Shown here: one piece after another, positions 49,201 to 55,830 of the stretch
Layout of the letters: the number at the start of each line of letters is the position of its first letter
Numbering within the stretch: position 1 is the stretch's first letter
NCBI GenBank assembly: GCA_002730035.1
Contig: PBYU01000014.1
Span: 14,090 to 70,004 of the forward strand
Origin: Gammaproteobacteria bacterium
Lineage (GTDB): Bacteria > Pseudomonadota > Gammaproteobacteria > Pseudomonadales > Pseudohongiellaceae
Direction of reading: 5' to 3'
Length of the DNA stretch: 55,915 bases
Notes under the pieces: generated by a model
Database searches by the model: none
What the model was told of the DNA's origin: nothing
What the model saw: only the letters and a program-made list of their open reading frames with translations
Translations under genes and position numbers: made by a program

Positions 49201-49770
49201 GTTTTCCTTGGTGCGCTTGATGCGACTCTCAGTTTCCTTTCTGCGCTCTTTATACTTGGAGATGCCCGCGGCTTCTTCGATATAGACTCGCAACTCCTCT
49301 GGCTTCGATTCGATCAGGCGGGATACCATCCCCTGTTCGATTATCGAGTAGCTGCGGGCACCCAGCCCGGTACCGAGAAAAATATCGGTAATGTCCCGGC
49401 GCCGACACTTGGTACCGTTGAGGGCATAGGTGGACAACCCCTCGCGATCTACCTTGCGCTTGATCGACACCTCGGCGAAATTGGCATATTCCCCCGTGAA
49501 TTTCTTGTCGTGATTATCGAAGATCAGCTCAACGCTGGCCTGGCCCACCGGTTTACGGGCGCTGGAGCCATTGAAGATCACATCCGTCATGTGTTCGCCA
49601 CGCAGGTTCTTGGCGGAGCTTTCCCCCATCACCCAGCGCACGGCATCGATGACATTGGATTTTCCGCAGCCGTTGGGACCGACGACGGCACACAAATTCG
49701 AGGGGTAGTTAATGGTGGTAGGATCTACGAAGGATTTGAAGCCAGCTAATTTAATACACTTCAGGCGCAT
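46258..49770 (-). CDS. smc: Chromosome partition protein SMC
   Basis: Chromosome-organising ATPase that forms a long antiparallel coiled-coil dimer. It has 1170 residues. The Walker A motif is GPNGCGKSN (residues 31-39), followed by the N-terminal head; coiled coils flank a hinge around residues 515-660. At the C-terminal head the signature LLSGGEKAMTA and Walker B MLDEVDAPLDDANV are present. It begins the smc-zipA-ligA series. Its kleisin partners ScpA and ScpB are not in this window. Confidence 0.97.
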   Translation of the reverse strand: MRLKCIKLAGFKSFVDPTTINYPSNLCAVVGPNGCGKSNVIDAVRWVMGESSAKNLRGEHMTDVIFNGSSARKPVGQASVELIFDNHDKKFTGEYANFAEVSIKRKVDREGLSTYALNGTKCRRRDITDIFLGTGLGARSYSIIEQGMVSRLIESKPEELRVYIEEAAGISKYKERRKETESRIKRTKENLERLADIREEMGRQLQHLKRQSVAAEKYGELKQQERETTANLNALRWRGLDEEIQANQETISSLEINIESTTAEQRQIDSKIEKHLADNADLTDALGEVQARFYSLGNDIARIEQSIEHHLERVDQFKLDLTETEEGWTQNREELDIDLKKITQLDAELKSISPELEAAQVGEEESAKLLAEAEGALQKWQQEWDEFNHRAEEPRQIAEVEQSRIQQLETIIERGLERKQDLENEQLALAQAPQDSGLDDVTQEIESLQSDITESQLENGSLGSRIDEHRQALNTCLEELDATRGKLQTASGKQASLEALQQAALGQDNQQLNAWLKERGLQNQLRLGESLKITPGWELAIEAVLGESMQGICVEGLDQVDRLLAELPQGKLSLIDVTSGKPADASNQHRLTPLTDKLSCDWNISGLLQGIYVADSLKEAISARDQLSQQDSVITAEGVWLGKNWVQVRTTSTQDSIVERRGLIAELFRNIKVLNEISNALQGTRDSFRKDLSADETRREELQQELANKAQQLGELKSTMSAHLAKVEEAANRKQRILHELDELGRQLALEEENTAAARARLQQALDSMAEDVGAREALEAAREGAQQALENSREKARNDKDLAHELALKQQSVQAQLQSTRETMDRMASQVQRSKERMESLTSQINESDEPLETMRTDLEALLQKRLEVEQELGVAKSRVDENEHAIRNLEQQRNEIQERLNTVRESLMQKRLKSEGASVKRDALLEQLQAAKFELQTVLDSLSEGLEEQECEQSLEKLGNRIQRLGLINLAAIDEYQQQSERKVYLDKQNEDLEKALNTLQNAMRKIDKETRTRFKETFDKINAGLQNLFPRVFGGGHAYLDMTGDDLLDTGVAIMARPPGKRNSTIHLLSGGEKAMTAIALVFSIFHLNPSPFCMLDEVDAPLDDANVGRYANLVKEMAEYVQFIFITHNKITMEMANQLLGVTMHEAGVSRIVAVDLDEAAEMAAM

Positions 49771-50140
49771 GAATGACTCGGGGTAATTGGCACTTACTGC
49801 AAAATGTGTCAGTTATGGCTAAAACTGATGTGTCACAACGGTTTCTAAAAACAGCACAAAAACAATCCAGCGGCTCGACATTTTAAGTGCACGAGATTTT
49901 AAATGAATTGACCGACCAATAGTACTTTTAGTCGGCCAAGTCCGGGAAAAGAATAGCCTTCAAGTGATAGTATTTGCGCACCGATAACTGGCCATGAAAT
50001 ACCGCTACCAAGATGCTGTTTTAGGGTGGTTGTTGGCTCGATAAAGTGTCTATTGATAAGGGCTTGGTGTTTAACAATCGGGTGCGACAAGAAGTCGTAA
50101 CAAACGTACGCAGCACAGCATTAATCTTCACAGCGGAGTT
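49771..50140. other. Gene-free region upstream of smc
   Basis: A 370-base gap. The direct repeat ATGTGTCA appears at 49804-49811 and 49828-49835 in the presumed smc promoter area. A weak stem CCGAC/GTCGG is near 49910-49940. I see no ORF with family support and no RNA gene. Confidence 0.4.
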
Positions 50141-50565
50141 TTACAATTGATCGATACCCAGACCACCTTTCACTTCAATGTTTAGCTGTCCGTCAAGCCC
50201 TGCTCTTCGGTGAATCGCACTCTCTTGATAAGCAGGGTCCTGGGTCATGGCGAACATGGCCTTGCGACTGGGATACATTACAAGCGCAACACTGTCCCAC
50301 AACTCTTCTACTTCTCCCAACATAAGGCGAGAAACCTGGCCACCGAAAATTGCCTTACCCCCAACCTTTCCTATATGTGCCCCGACTTCGCCAGCGTAGA
50401 TTCCATACGCTTCTGCGCCAGAGAAGTTTGATTCGCGACCGTCTTCGTAGGCAGCCCGCTGTTTGAACTTAAGCAGGTTCAACATGTATATTGGCGTGTC
50501 GGTATCGCCTTCATGAAATTCTTCAATTTGTTTTCGTTCGGTTGGATTTTGTTTTCAACTATCAT
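50141..50565 (-). pseudogene. DUF1330 domain protein, frameshifted near its N-terminus
   Basis: The long frame starts only at 50485 (MLNLLKFK), which in family members is an internal motif normally preceded by PxYMLNLLKF. In this frame TPIY does lie before it, but no start exists upstream. A start with a family-like N-terminus (MIVENKIQPNENKLKNFM) exists at 50565 in a different frame, so a -1 shift at about 50505-50515 is needed to join them. The ATG at 50565 overlaps the stop of the upstream membrane protein gene as ATGA. The domain (GAEAYGIYAGEVG, VALVMYPSRKAMF) is a dimeric alpha+beta barrel of unknown function. Confidence 0.7.
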
Positions 50566-51014
50566 TGTTTGGCTTTTTCTCCTATGGAAAGATATAACAT
50601 CACCGGCACTACTAGCACCAATATGAGTTGCACAATTGCGGCAGGTGCTATCCCCGTTGTTTCGATGCTCTTGAAAAATGCTAAGCCGATTCGCGAGCTC
50701 CATTCGAAAAAGATAAAGACATACATTAACGGTATCAGTCTTCGATAGCGCCAAGCCACAATTAGATACATCAGACCAACCATAAGCTGCGCTATACCCC
50801 ATAGTGCAAACAGAAAGATCACTCCTTCCGCGCCACCCTGAGTAAAGGTATCTAATGGAATCGTGGCAATAGACTGGGCGCCACCATCATTTGTAAATAT
50901 ATGAATACAACTTCTGCCGATAGTCACGAGTGTGATAAAGAAGAAGAAATACAATGCTAACTTGTGGCCGCTATAAATGTTGTCGACTTGCCTGGGTAGA
51001 ATCATATCCAACAT
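50562..51014 (-). CDS. Small integral membrane protein, four transmembrane segments
   Basis: A 150-residue protein that I do not recognise. Four hydrophobic segments are visible: LALYFFFFITLVTIG, GVIFLFALWGIAQLMVGLMYLIVAW, LIPLMYVFIFFEW and IVQLILVLVVPVMLYLSI. Its stop codon overlaps the proposed start of the DUF1330 gene (ATGA), suggesting translational coupling and a shared function. A conserved-looking inverted repeat lies upstream. Confidence 0.7.
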   Translation of the reverse strand: MLDMILPRQVDNIYSGHKLALYFFFFITLVTIGRSCIHIFTNDGGAQSIATIPLDTFTQGGAEGVIFLFALWGIAQLMVGLMYLIVAWRYRRLIPLMYVFIFFEWSSRIGLAFFKSIETTGIAPAAIVQLILVLVVPVMLYLSIGEKAKQ

Positions 51015-51147
51015 AACTTTTGTTCCGTTAGAAATTTCAGACTTAGGATCTGGCTCTCTGTTTAAGGGTTATTCCTGATCAGCGATATCGCGGTCTCCGC
51101 CAATTCTTTCAGCTCTTCTTATTCTAAGGCATAGGTATAGGGGGCAG

Positions 51148-51192
51148 TGATAAAATAGTAAGATGAACATTAGTTAATTTACTATTTTGTCA
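51148..51192. repeat. 14-bp inverted repeat in the gap before the small membrane protein
   Basis: TGATAAAATAGTAA (51148-51161) and TTACTATTTTGTCA (51179-51192) are complementary except one base, with a 17-base AT-rich loop. On the plus strand no T-run follows. It could be an operator or a weak terminator for the dsbA-type gene at 51232. Confidence 0.7.
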
Positions 51193-51231
51193 GTGTCCCT
51201 TTTACTCACAGGACAATAGACACAAAAGATT

Positions 51232-51897
51232 CTACTTCTGCGCTCGCTCAGTCAAGCAGTTTTCCTTCATACGCCATAGCAGCAAGTCGATTCTGTCCTG
51301 TCTAAAAAAGGCTTCATTGTCGAACACCATCAAGGGAACTCCACCATGCCCAACGGCTGTCTGGACTTCTTGATTGGCGAATATCATCGCATCGATCCTT
51401 CCATTTTCAGTCGAGACCTGAGCCATCATTTCATCGTAGTCTAATCCGGCGCGCCCGATTGCATTGGCGAGATGTTCTCCCTGAAGCCAATCATCCGTCC
51501 GACCATCCCATAACAATCGTGCAACCTGATTCAGAAAATCTAGCCCCCTCCCTTTTTCGGATGCCAGGGCAGCGAGCCGCGTCAGTGAATATATATAGGG
51601 TTGCTCGTCAGATATTATGCTGGTGCTTAGGTCCTGAACTACAGGATCGGGAATGGGACGGCGAAACGGAATGCCATAAAATTCGGCAAGACGCGCGGTA
51701 TCCATAAGGAGATAAGGGCGATAATGCCTGGAAGCACGAACTTTAAAAAAATCGGGATCACGGATGGCAATGGGGTAAATAACGCGCAGATTAATTTCAA
51801 CATTGTAGCTGCGTTGAATTTCAATAACTCGATCCAGGGCCAGGCAACAATAAGGACTGCGCATCGACCAGAACAGATCGAATGATAGCGTTTTCAT
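51232..51897 (-). CDS. DsbA-family oxidoreductase / 2-hydroxychromene-2-carboxylate isomerase-like
   Basis: A 221-residue thioredoxin-fold protein with a helical insertion. The active-site-like element SMRSPYCCLAL near the N-terminus has SPYC, typical of the isomerase branch, in which serine replaces the first cysteine. GVPLMVFDNEAFFRQDRIDLL is the cis-proline loop and end. The isomerase branch uses glutathione in naphthalene-type breakdown, but here the substrate is unknown. It starts 12 bases after the dehalogenase gene ends, suggesting one operon. Confidence 0.8.
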   Translation of the reverse strand: MKTLSFDLFWSMRSPYCCLALDRVIEIQRSYNVEINLRVIYPIAIRDPDFFKVRASRHYRPYLLMDTARLAEFYGIPFRRPIPDPVVQDLSTSIISDEQPYIYSLTRLAALASEKGRGLDFLNQVARLLWDGRTDDWLQGEHLANAIGRAGLDYDEMMAQVSTENGRIDAMIFANQEVQTAVGHGGVPLMVFDNEAFFRQDRIDLLLWRMKENCLTERAQK

Positions 51898-51909
51898 GTC
51901 AGAGCTTTC

Positions 51910-52977
51910 CTAGCTTGGTCGAATCAGATCAATGATGGCCTGAGCTACCTGATCAGGCGCGTTTTCCTGCACGAAATGCCCCCCTTTCTTGATTGTTCTG
52001 TGGGGTTGTCCTTGTGCACCGGGTACACGTTTTTTGAATACCGGTTCCATTGCGCGCGTCACCGGATCGTTGTCAGCAAAGGCGCAGAGAAATGGTTTGT
52101 TAAATGCATCAAAAAATCCCCATGCCTTACGCTGCTCTTCCAGTGAAGGTGAAGTAGGAAGCGTTGGTACCTGGCTGGGCATGGCGCGCGGCCCCATCTT
52201 GTAGCTAGCGTCTGGAAAAGGCGCCTCATAGGCTTTTGCTAAGGGCGAGGGGAGTGGTGAAACGACTCCTAGCTTATGCAGCAAGAACTTTAGAACTTGC
52301 ATTGGTTTAGAGGGGCGTTCCATCATCATAGACATAATGAATCCTATCGGCATGTCTTCATTCTCCCAGCACCATTTCTGCCAATAGGCAAACCTTTGAG
52401 CGGGTTGCCCGTTGCTATCCATACTACTGATATTTTTCTGCATTTCGGCCAGGGAAGGAGTGGGCGCATTGGCGCGAAAATTTTCGACTTCTTTAACCAC
52501 CGATCCAGGTACATCGGGGTTGTAGGGCAGGCCAGTATTGGAGATAACCACTCGATCAAAACGATCCGCATCATTAACAATCATTCTAAGTCCGATGAGC
52601 CCGCCCCAGTCCTGGCCAAAGAAAGTAATGTTCGAGAAATCATTGGCGTTCAGCCAGGCGCCCATCCACTCAACCTGACGCTCGTAACTATAATCCTCTC
52701 GCGCGGCAGGCTTATCTGACTTGCCGTAGCCAACAAGATCGGGCGCAATTACCCGCATCCCTGCTGCTGTCAAATACGGAATGACTTTACGGTAAAGATA
52801 ACTCCAAACCGGTTGGCCATGCATGCATAACACTAACGGCCCATCGGCAGGACCTTCATCCAGATGATGAATGCGCAGCTCGCTGCCATCCTCGGTCTGA
52901 ATGGTGGTGTAGTGCGGTGCGAACGGATAGTCCGCGAGATTCTCAAAGCGAGAGTCGGGGGTTCTTAATATTTGCAT
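51910..52977 (-). CDS. Haloalkane dehalogenase
   Basis: Alpha/beta hydrolase that converts halogenated alkanes to alcohols plus halide. The 355-residue protein has the oxyanion HGQPVWSYLYRK loop, the nucleophile Asp123 in FFGQDWGG with halide-binding Trp124, the acid in FADNDPVT and the base His334 in KGGHFVQE. The pattern matches subfamily HLD-I (DhlA/DhmA type), though longer than DhlA (310 residues). AGGA is at the right spacing before the ATG. The adjacent thioredoxin-fold gene may handle a product. Confidence 0.88.
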   Translation of the reverse strand: MQILRTPDSRFENLADYPFAPHYTTIQTEDGSELRIHHLDEGPADGPLVLCMHGQPVWSYLYRKVIPYLTAAGMRVIAPDLVGYGKSDKPAAREDYSYERQVEWMGAWLNANDFSNITFFGQDWGGLIGLRMIVNDADRFDRVVISNTGLPYNPDVPGSVVKEVENFRANAPTPSLAEMQKNISSMDSNGQPAQRFAYWQKWCWENEDMPIGFIMSMMMERPSKPMQVLKFLLHKLGVVSPLPSPLAKAYEAPFPDASYKMGPRAMPSQVPTLPTSPSLEEQRKAWGFFDAFNKPFLCAFADNDPVTRAMEPVFKKRVPGAQGQPHRTIKKGGHFVQENAPDQVAQAIIDLIRPS

Positions 52978-53043
52978 TCTGTAATCCTAATTAGAGGTTC
53001 GGCAGAAAATAGCTATTGTTGTTTACTAAATTGCGTCGTTCCA

Positions 53044-53202
53044 TTAGTTATTCCATAGGATGGTTTCATAGTCGCCATCTGGTAACTGGTTGATGGGATA
53101 ATCGATAGCGATTTCCGATTCTGATGTCGTTGGCCACAGCGGCTCGGCCATCTGTGCATCAAGCTGGGCTAATATTTCCTGCATGCGTTGCAGCCGGTCA
53201 GG
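53044..53202 (-). pseudogene. C-terminal remnant of a sulfatase-like protein
   Basis: The minus-strand frame from 53202 down to the TAA at 53044 reads DRLQRMQEILAQLDAQMAEP, LWPT, IDYPINQLPDGDY and LWNN, the pattern of the end of sulfatase-family enzymes (conserved PLWP, ID-P and terminal W-N). An in-frame TAA lies just upstream of 53202, and the only ATG (53184) would give 46 residues. I take it as the 3' end of a deleted gene. Identification is by pattern only. Confidence 0.5.
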
Positions 53203-53249
53203 TTAACAGCAATAATGCCAAGCAGTATTTTTAGTGTTTTGTCAGTCAT
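53169..53249 (-). pseudogene. 26-codon N-terminal remnant overlapping the sulfatase fragment in another frame
   Basis: ATG 53249 follows a good AGGT site and opens a frame MTDKTLKILLGIIAVNLTGC... that stops at 53169. It looks like a signal segment (hydrophobic LLGIIAVNL) whose following residues were lost. It shares 53169-53202 with the sulfatase-like fragment in a different frame, as if a deletion had joined the start of one gene to the end of another. It could also be a tiny lipoprotein. Confidence 0.4.
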
Positions 53250-53254
53250 TGTTA

Positions 53255-53440
53255 TTACCTTTTTTTATAGAGTCCGGAAACCTCTTCAGCGAGGCCTTTT
53301 AAAAGATTTGTAATCTCCTCATCCGAAATACCTGATTCTTTCAATTTAGAGATTATTTTCAGCCATTCGTTAAGCGAGCCATACGTGACACCGGCAACTC
53401 GCAGTTCTTTCCATTGATTTTTGAATGCATCGCGATTCAT
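53255..53440 (-). CDS. Small hypothetical protein (61 residues)
   Basis: A 61-residue helical, charged protein (RDAFKNQWKELRVAGVTYGS, ISKLKESGISDEEITNLL). I do not recognise a family. Its last codons (EVSGLYKKR) lie in a repeat unit that is also present upstream of its own start. A ribosome site is weak. Good residue composition and the DEEITNLLK-type helix support a genuine coding sequence. Confidence 0.45.
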   Translation of the reverse strand: MNRDAFKNQWKELRVAGVTYGSLNEWLKIISKLKESGISDEEITNLLKGLAEEVSGLYKKR

Positions 53441-53494
53441 AATTCATCTGCTTTTATAGAGGGTAAAAACTCTTTTATAGAGTGCATAAACCTC
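53258..53494. repeat. Dispersed TTTTATAGAG repeats around the small ORF
   Basis: TTTTATAGAG occurs near 53262, 53454 and 53475, and TTTATAGAGTNNNNNAAACCTC (five variable bases) occurs at both ends of the small ORF (53264-53283 and 53475-53494). On the minus strand the upstream copies would encode a peptide YDEVYALYKR resembling the EVSGLYKKR end of the small ORF, which implies a local duplication. Confidence 0.6.
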
Positions 53495-53581
53495 ATCATA
53501 GCAAATCGTTTGAGCATATTAGTATGTAATACATAGTGGGACTCCTACTGTGTATCGAGGGGGGTATATATACCGAGCAGT

Positions 53582-54265
53582 CTATATCCAGCCTAGGCTC
53601 GTTTCTATGATTTTACTCGCCCCATGAGCTACACATTCACCGTGTGCAATCAGGAGGCATTCGGCATTCCAGCCAAGAACAGTCTCCAGTGCGGCGCGCG
53701 TTCGCTTGCGCTTTGTAAAACTTGCTCGCCATTCTCGCGGCGTGCTGCCTTTCTCTCCCACCAGGCCATCCAGGCGCATCAACATGCCTTTCCAACCAGT
53801 CATCTGTGACTCGGGGTGTCGCTGGATGAGATCGCAGAAAATAGCGGTACTCGAAGGTCGATGGAAGAAGACAACTTCTTCCATAGCGAATGAGCCATGG
53901 AAGATAACCTGGTCGATTTCTGTATCCCAGGCAGCTTCAGGATCGTCTCCTAGCTCTGTGTCAAAATCGAGCGTCGGTATTCTGCGCACGAGGCCCGGTG
54001 GCGCATACATGCGCGCCTCTGGCCAGCGATCTTTCCATTCCTGCAGAAACAAATGATGTATCTTGTTCGGTGAGACGATGTGCCTGACTGGTCCGATGGC
54101 CTGCACTTCATTGAATAATTCTTCACTTAGCCTGACCGGCGACCAGACCCATACACTCCCATCAGCGAGTTTCGCCAGCGCCATGCGCGTGGGGTAGGAG
54201 ATGCCATAGAAGGAGACTATGGGGCCATTTGCTACGAAGAGTGATGTGCCGAATTGTTCTAACAT
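53582..54265 (-). CDS. DUF4336 domain-containing protein
   Basis: A 227-residue protein of the DUF4336 family, which has a metallo-beta-lactamase-like fold but not the usual HxHxDH motif. The visible pattern is MALAKLADGSVWVWSPVRLS, HIVSPNKIHHLFLQEW, FCDLI and the C-terminal LLIAHGECV. The reaction is not known. It lies upstream of the small ORF and sulfatase remnant on the same strand. Confidence 0.75.
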   Translation of the reverse strand: MLEQFGTSLFVANGPIVSFYGISYPTRMALAKLADGSVWVWSPVRLSEELFNEVQAIGPVRHIVSPNKIHHLFLQEWKDRWPEARMYAPPGLVRRIPTLDFDTELGDDPEAAWDTEIDQVIFHGSFAMEEVVFFHRPSSTAIFCDLIQRHPESQMTGWKGMLMRLDGLVGEKGSTPREWRASFTKRKRTRAALETVLGWNAECLLIAHGECVAHGASKIIETSLGWI

Positions 54266-54709
54266 ACGGCCTTACCCTTGAGCGCCGGGGCTCTGCAACG
54301 GAGTCTGGTGCTCTTAATCATAGCCTTGCCTTTTTTGTGAGTGATGCCTAACCCTTCGTCCAGAATAGTATGTATAGGGGCGCAATGGAACCTACTTGGA
54401 CAAGTGGGGTGTGCCCCGGGAGTGGGTGTGCTGATTGGGCGGTGTGTGGAAAAAGGGGTGGGGTATAATTATGACTGCAGCCCAAGTTAAATCTGGGGGC
54501 AATAAGGTTTAGGTCTGAGATTGAGGGCCTAGTAGATGGCCTAGTATTTGAACAGGCTGTAATTAACCCATTAATAAACAGTTGCTTAGGACTGAATTCG
54601 ATTCCGGCCCCAGGCACAAGATTCGCTGATGCCAATTTCAAGAGACTGCAAAGGTCAGGGAATTCTTGGTCAGTTTAAGGGCAGGGATATTGCATAAATA
54701 GGATGGCAC
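54266..54709. other. Gene-poor stretch with G-rich segment and tRNA-3'-end-like sequence
   Basis: No credible ORF. It holds a plus-strand G-rich segment (about 54405-54467, with GGGG/CCCC hairpin and several runs of three or four Gs) followed by TATAATTATG. At 54597-54618 is TTCGATTCCGGCCCCAGGCACA, which resembles the T-loop and acceptor end of a tRNA. The minus-strand frame across it would read ...LVPGAGIE, a translation often produced by tRNA 3' ends at integration sites. Confidence 0.45.
54597..54618 (+). other. tRNA-3'-end-like fragment, possible attachment-site remnant
   Basis: The T-loop signature TTCGATT, then CCGGC and CCCAGGC-ACA, have the order of a tRNA T-arm 3' side, acceptor strand and a near CCA end. 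The preceding bases (ACTGAA) cannot pair with CCGGC, so no complete tRNA is present. This suggests a duplicated tRNA end left by island integration; no integrase is visible in the window. Confidence 0.4.
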
Positions 54710-54850
54710 ATGAATAACCGTCGAATTACTAAAGTGAGTATGTCTACTCTGGCATTGCTCATTTCGTGTTTCTTTGGTGTTGCGCAAACTGCGGAAATTC
54801 TCGTAGATAGCAGTATCATTGATCGGGCAATGAGTGATAATAATGATTGA
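54710..54850 (+). CDS. Small secreted peptide (46 residues)
   Basis: A short frame with AGGATGGCAC before its ATG at 54710. It encodes a signal peptide (MSTLALLISCFFG) with a predicted cleavage AQT-A, then EILVDSSIIDRAMSDNND. Its stop overlaps the start of the next gene by eight bases, favouring translational coupling. I do not recognise it. It could also be the start of a truncated secreted protein gene. Confidence 0.5.
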   Translation: MNNRRITKVSMSTLALLISCFFGVAQTAEILVDSSIIDRAMSDNND

Positions 54851-55787
54851 AAGTAACAAGAAGAATTTTAGAACACATTTGGCATTTATGCTCGCATCAG
54901 TATTTGCGGCCTGGGGTTCCTATCTAATTCATGTTATTCCTATTGAAGAGCCTTCACTGCCAATTCTAGAGGCTCTAATTGAGCTTTCCGGTCGAGCCCC
55001 TGATCAATACAGGGTAGTACCTTATCTATTAATTGGCCTCATTCAGGATGCGATCAATTCGTTGCCAGGGATTGACGTTGAACTTCGCTATCCAGTATTG
55101 ATTTTCGACTCGGTGTTTTTGTACTTATCGGTGATGTCTATAAGAAAACATTTCGATAGCATTGGGGGGCAGAGTATTCCATGGTTCCTTTTGTTGATAT
55201 ATCCATTCTTAATGTTTGACGGCTACAGACCAACAGCTTCCTTCATCTTATTTCTATCTATCCACATAGTTGTTTTTATGCGGAATGCAAATGCGGGTAA
55301 TAAAAAGGCCTGGTTTCCATTTACCCTCTTGATTGTTCTCATGAGTTTCACAAGAGCTGATGTCGCTATTCTATTTGCAGTTTCAGCACTTGGATTGGCA
55401 AACGCCAGCATGCTCTTAAAGATTTGCGTGGCCATTGTTCCTCTGGCTGTACAGGTACTGTTAAGTACAGTGATATTTTCTGACGCTGAATACTTCAGTC
55501 AGTTAGTAATGATTTCAGATAATCTAAGCCTTAGATTCCTTGCAAGCTCTCCTTTGACATACTTTTTAATTGCTTTGTTAGTGGGGTATTGGCCATCGAT
55601 AATTAACTTCATCAAACAAGTTGCTAAGACCCACGTTTTTGTACTAGTTGCGATGTGTGGTTACGTTGTGACCTTATTTGTTATCGCTAGGCTGAACGAA
55701 TACAGGTTATTTCTGCCGTTTCTCCCTTTGGTGCTTTGGTTAATAGACGAACAGAAGAACCGTGTGTTAAATTGCATCCAAAAGTGA
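54843..55787 (+). CDS. Polytopic membrane protein, GT-C/EpsG-like, unknown function
   Basis: A 314-residue protein with about eight hydrophobic segments, including FLLLIYPFLMFDG, FTLLIVLMSFTRADVAILFAV and FVLVAMCGYVVTLFVI. The N-terminal loop DQYRVVPYLLI and the C-terminal motif RLNEYRLFLPFLPLVLWLI resemble the GT-C-type or EpsG-like polymer-assembly families. No catalytic acid pair is obvious. The final codons (NCIQK) lie in a repeat that may be the end of an insertion element, so the true C-terminus may be lost. ATG 54843 is chosen over GTG 54834. Codon usage is more A/T-rich than in the core genes. Confidence 0.65.
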   Translation: MIESNKKNFRTHLAFMLASVFAAWGSYLIHVIPIEEPSLPILEALIELSGRAPDQYRVVPYLLIGLIQDAINSLPGIDVELRYPVLIFDSVFLYLSVMSIRKHFDSIGGQSIPWFLLLIYPFLMFDGYRPTASFILFLSIHIVVFMRNANAGNKKAWFPFTLLIVLMSFTRADVAILFAVSALGLANASMLLKICVAIVPLAVQVLLSTVIFSDAEYFSQLVMISDNLSLRFLASSPLTYFLIALLVGYWPSIINFIKQVAKTHVFVLVAMCGYVVTLFVIARLNEYRLFLPFLPLVLWLIDEQKNRVLNCIQK

Positions 55788-55830
55788 CCCACTAAGCCCA
55801 TATATTTGCACCCAAAATTGTGTACCCCGT
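55772..55830. repeat. Two related A-rich repeats, possible insertion-sequence end
   Basis: TTGCATCCAAAAGTGACCC (55772-55790) and TTGCACCCAAAATTGTGTACCCC (55806-55828) are similar direct repeats 34 bases apart. Similar multiple terminal repeats occur at the ends of IS21-family elements. No transposase gene is visible before the window ends. A seven-base inverted repeat CCCATAT/ATATGGG (55797-55803 with 55837-55843) surrounds the second copy. Confidence 0.35.

Noticed and set aside
47102..49749. Several long plus-strand open frames inside smc
   Set aside because: All are antisense to an unambiguous smc gene; their Ser/Cys/Leu-rich translations are shadow frames.
49899..50090. 63-codon frame upstream of smc
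   Set aside because: No family pattern, no ribosome site; taken as non-coding.
54348..54641. 97-codon minus-strand frame containing LVPGAGIE
   Set aside because: The GAGIE string is the usual accidental translation of a tRNA-3'-end-like sequence; the rest is compositionally odd.
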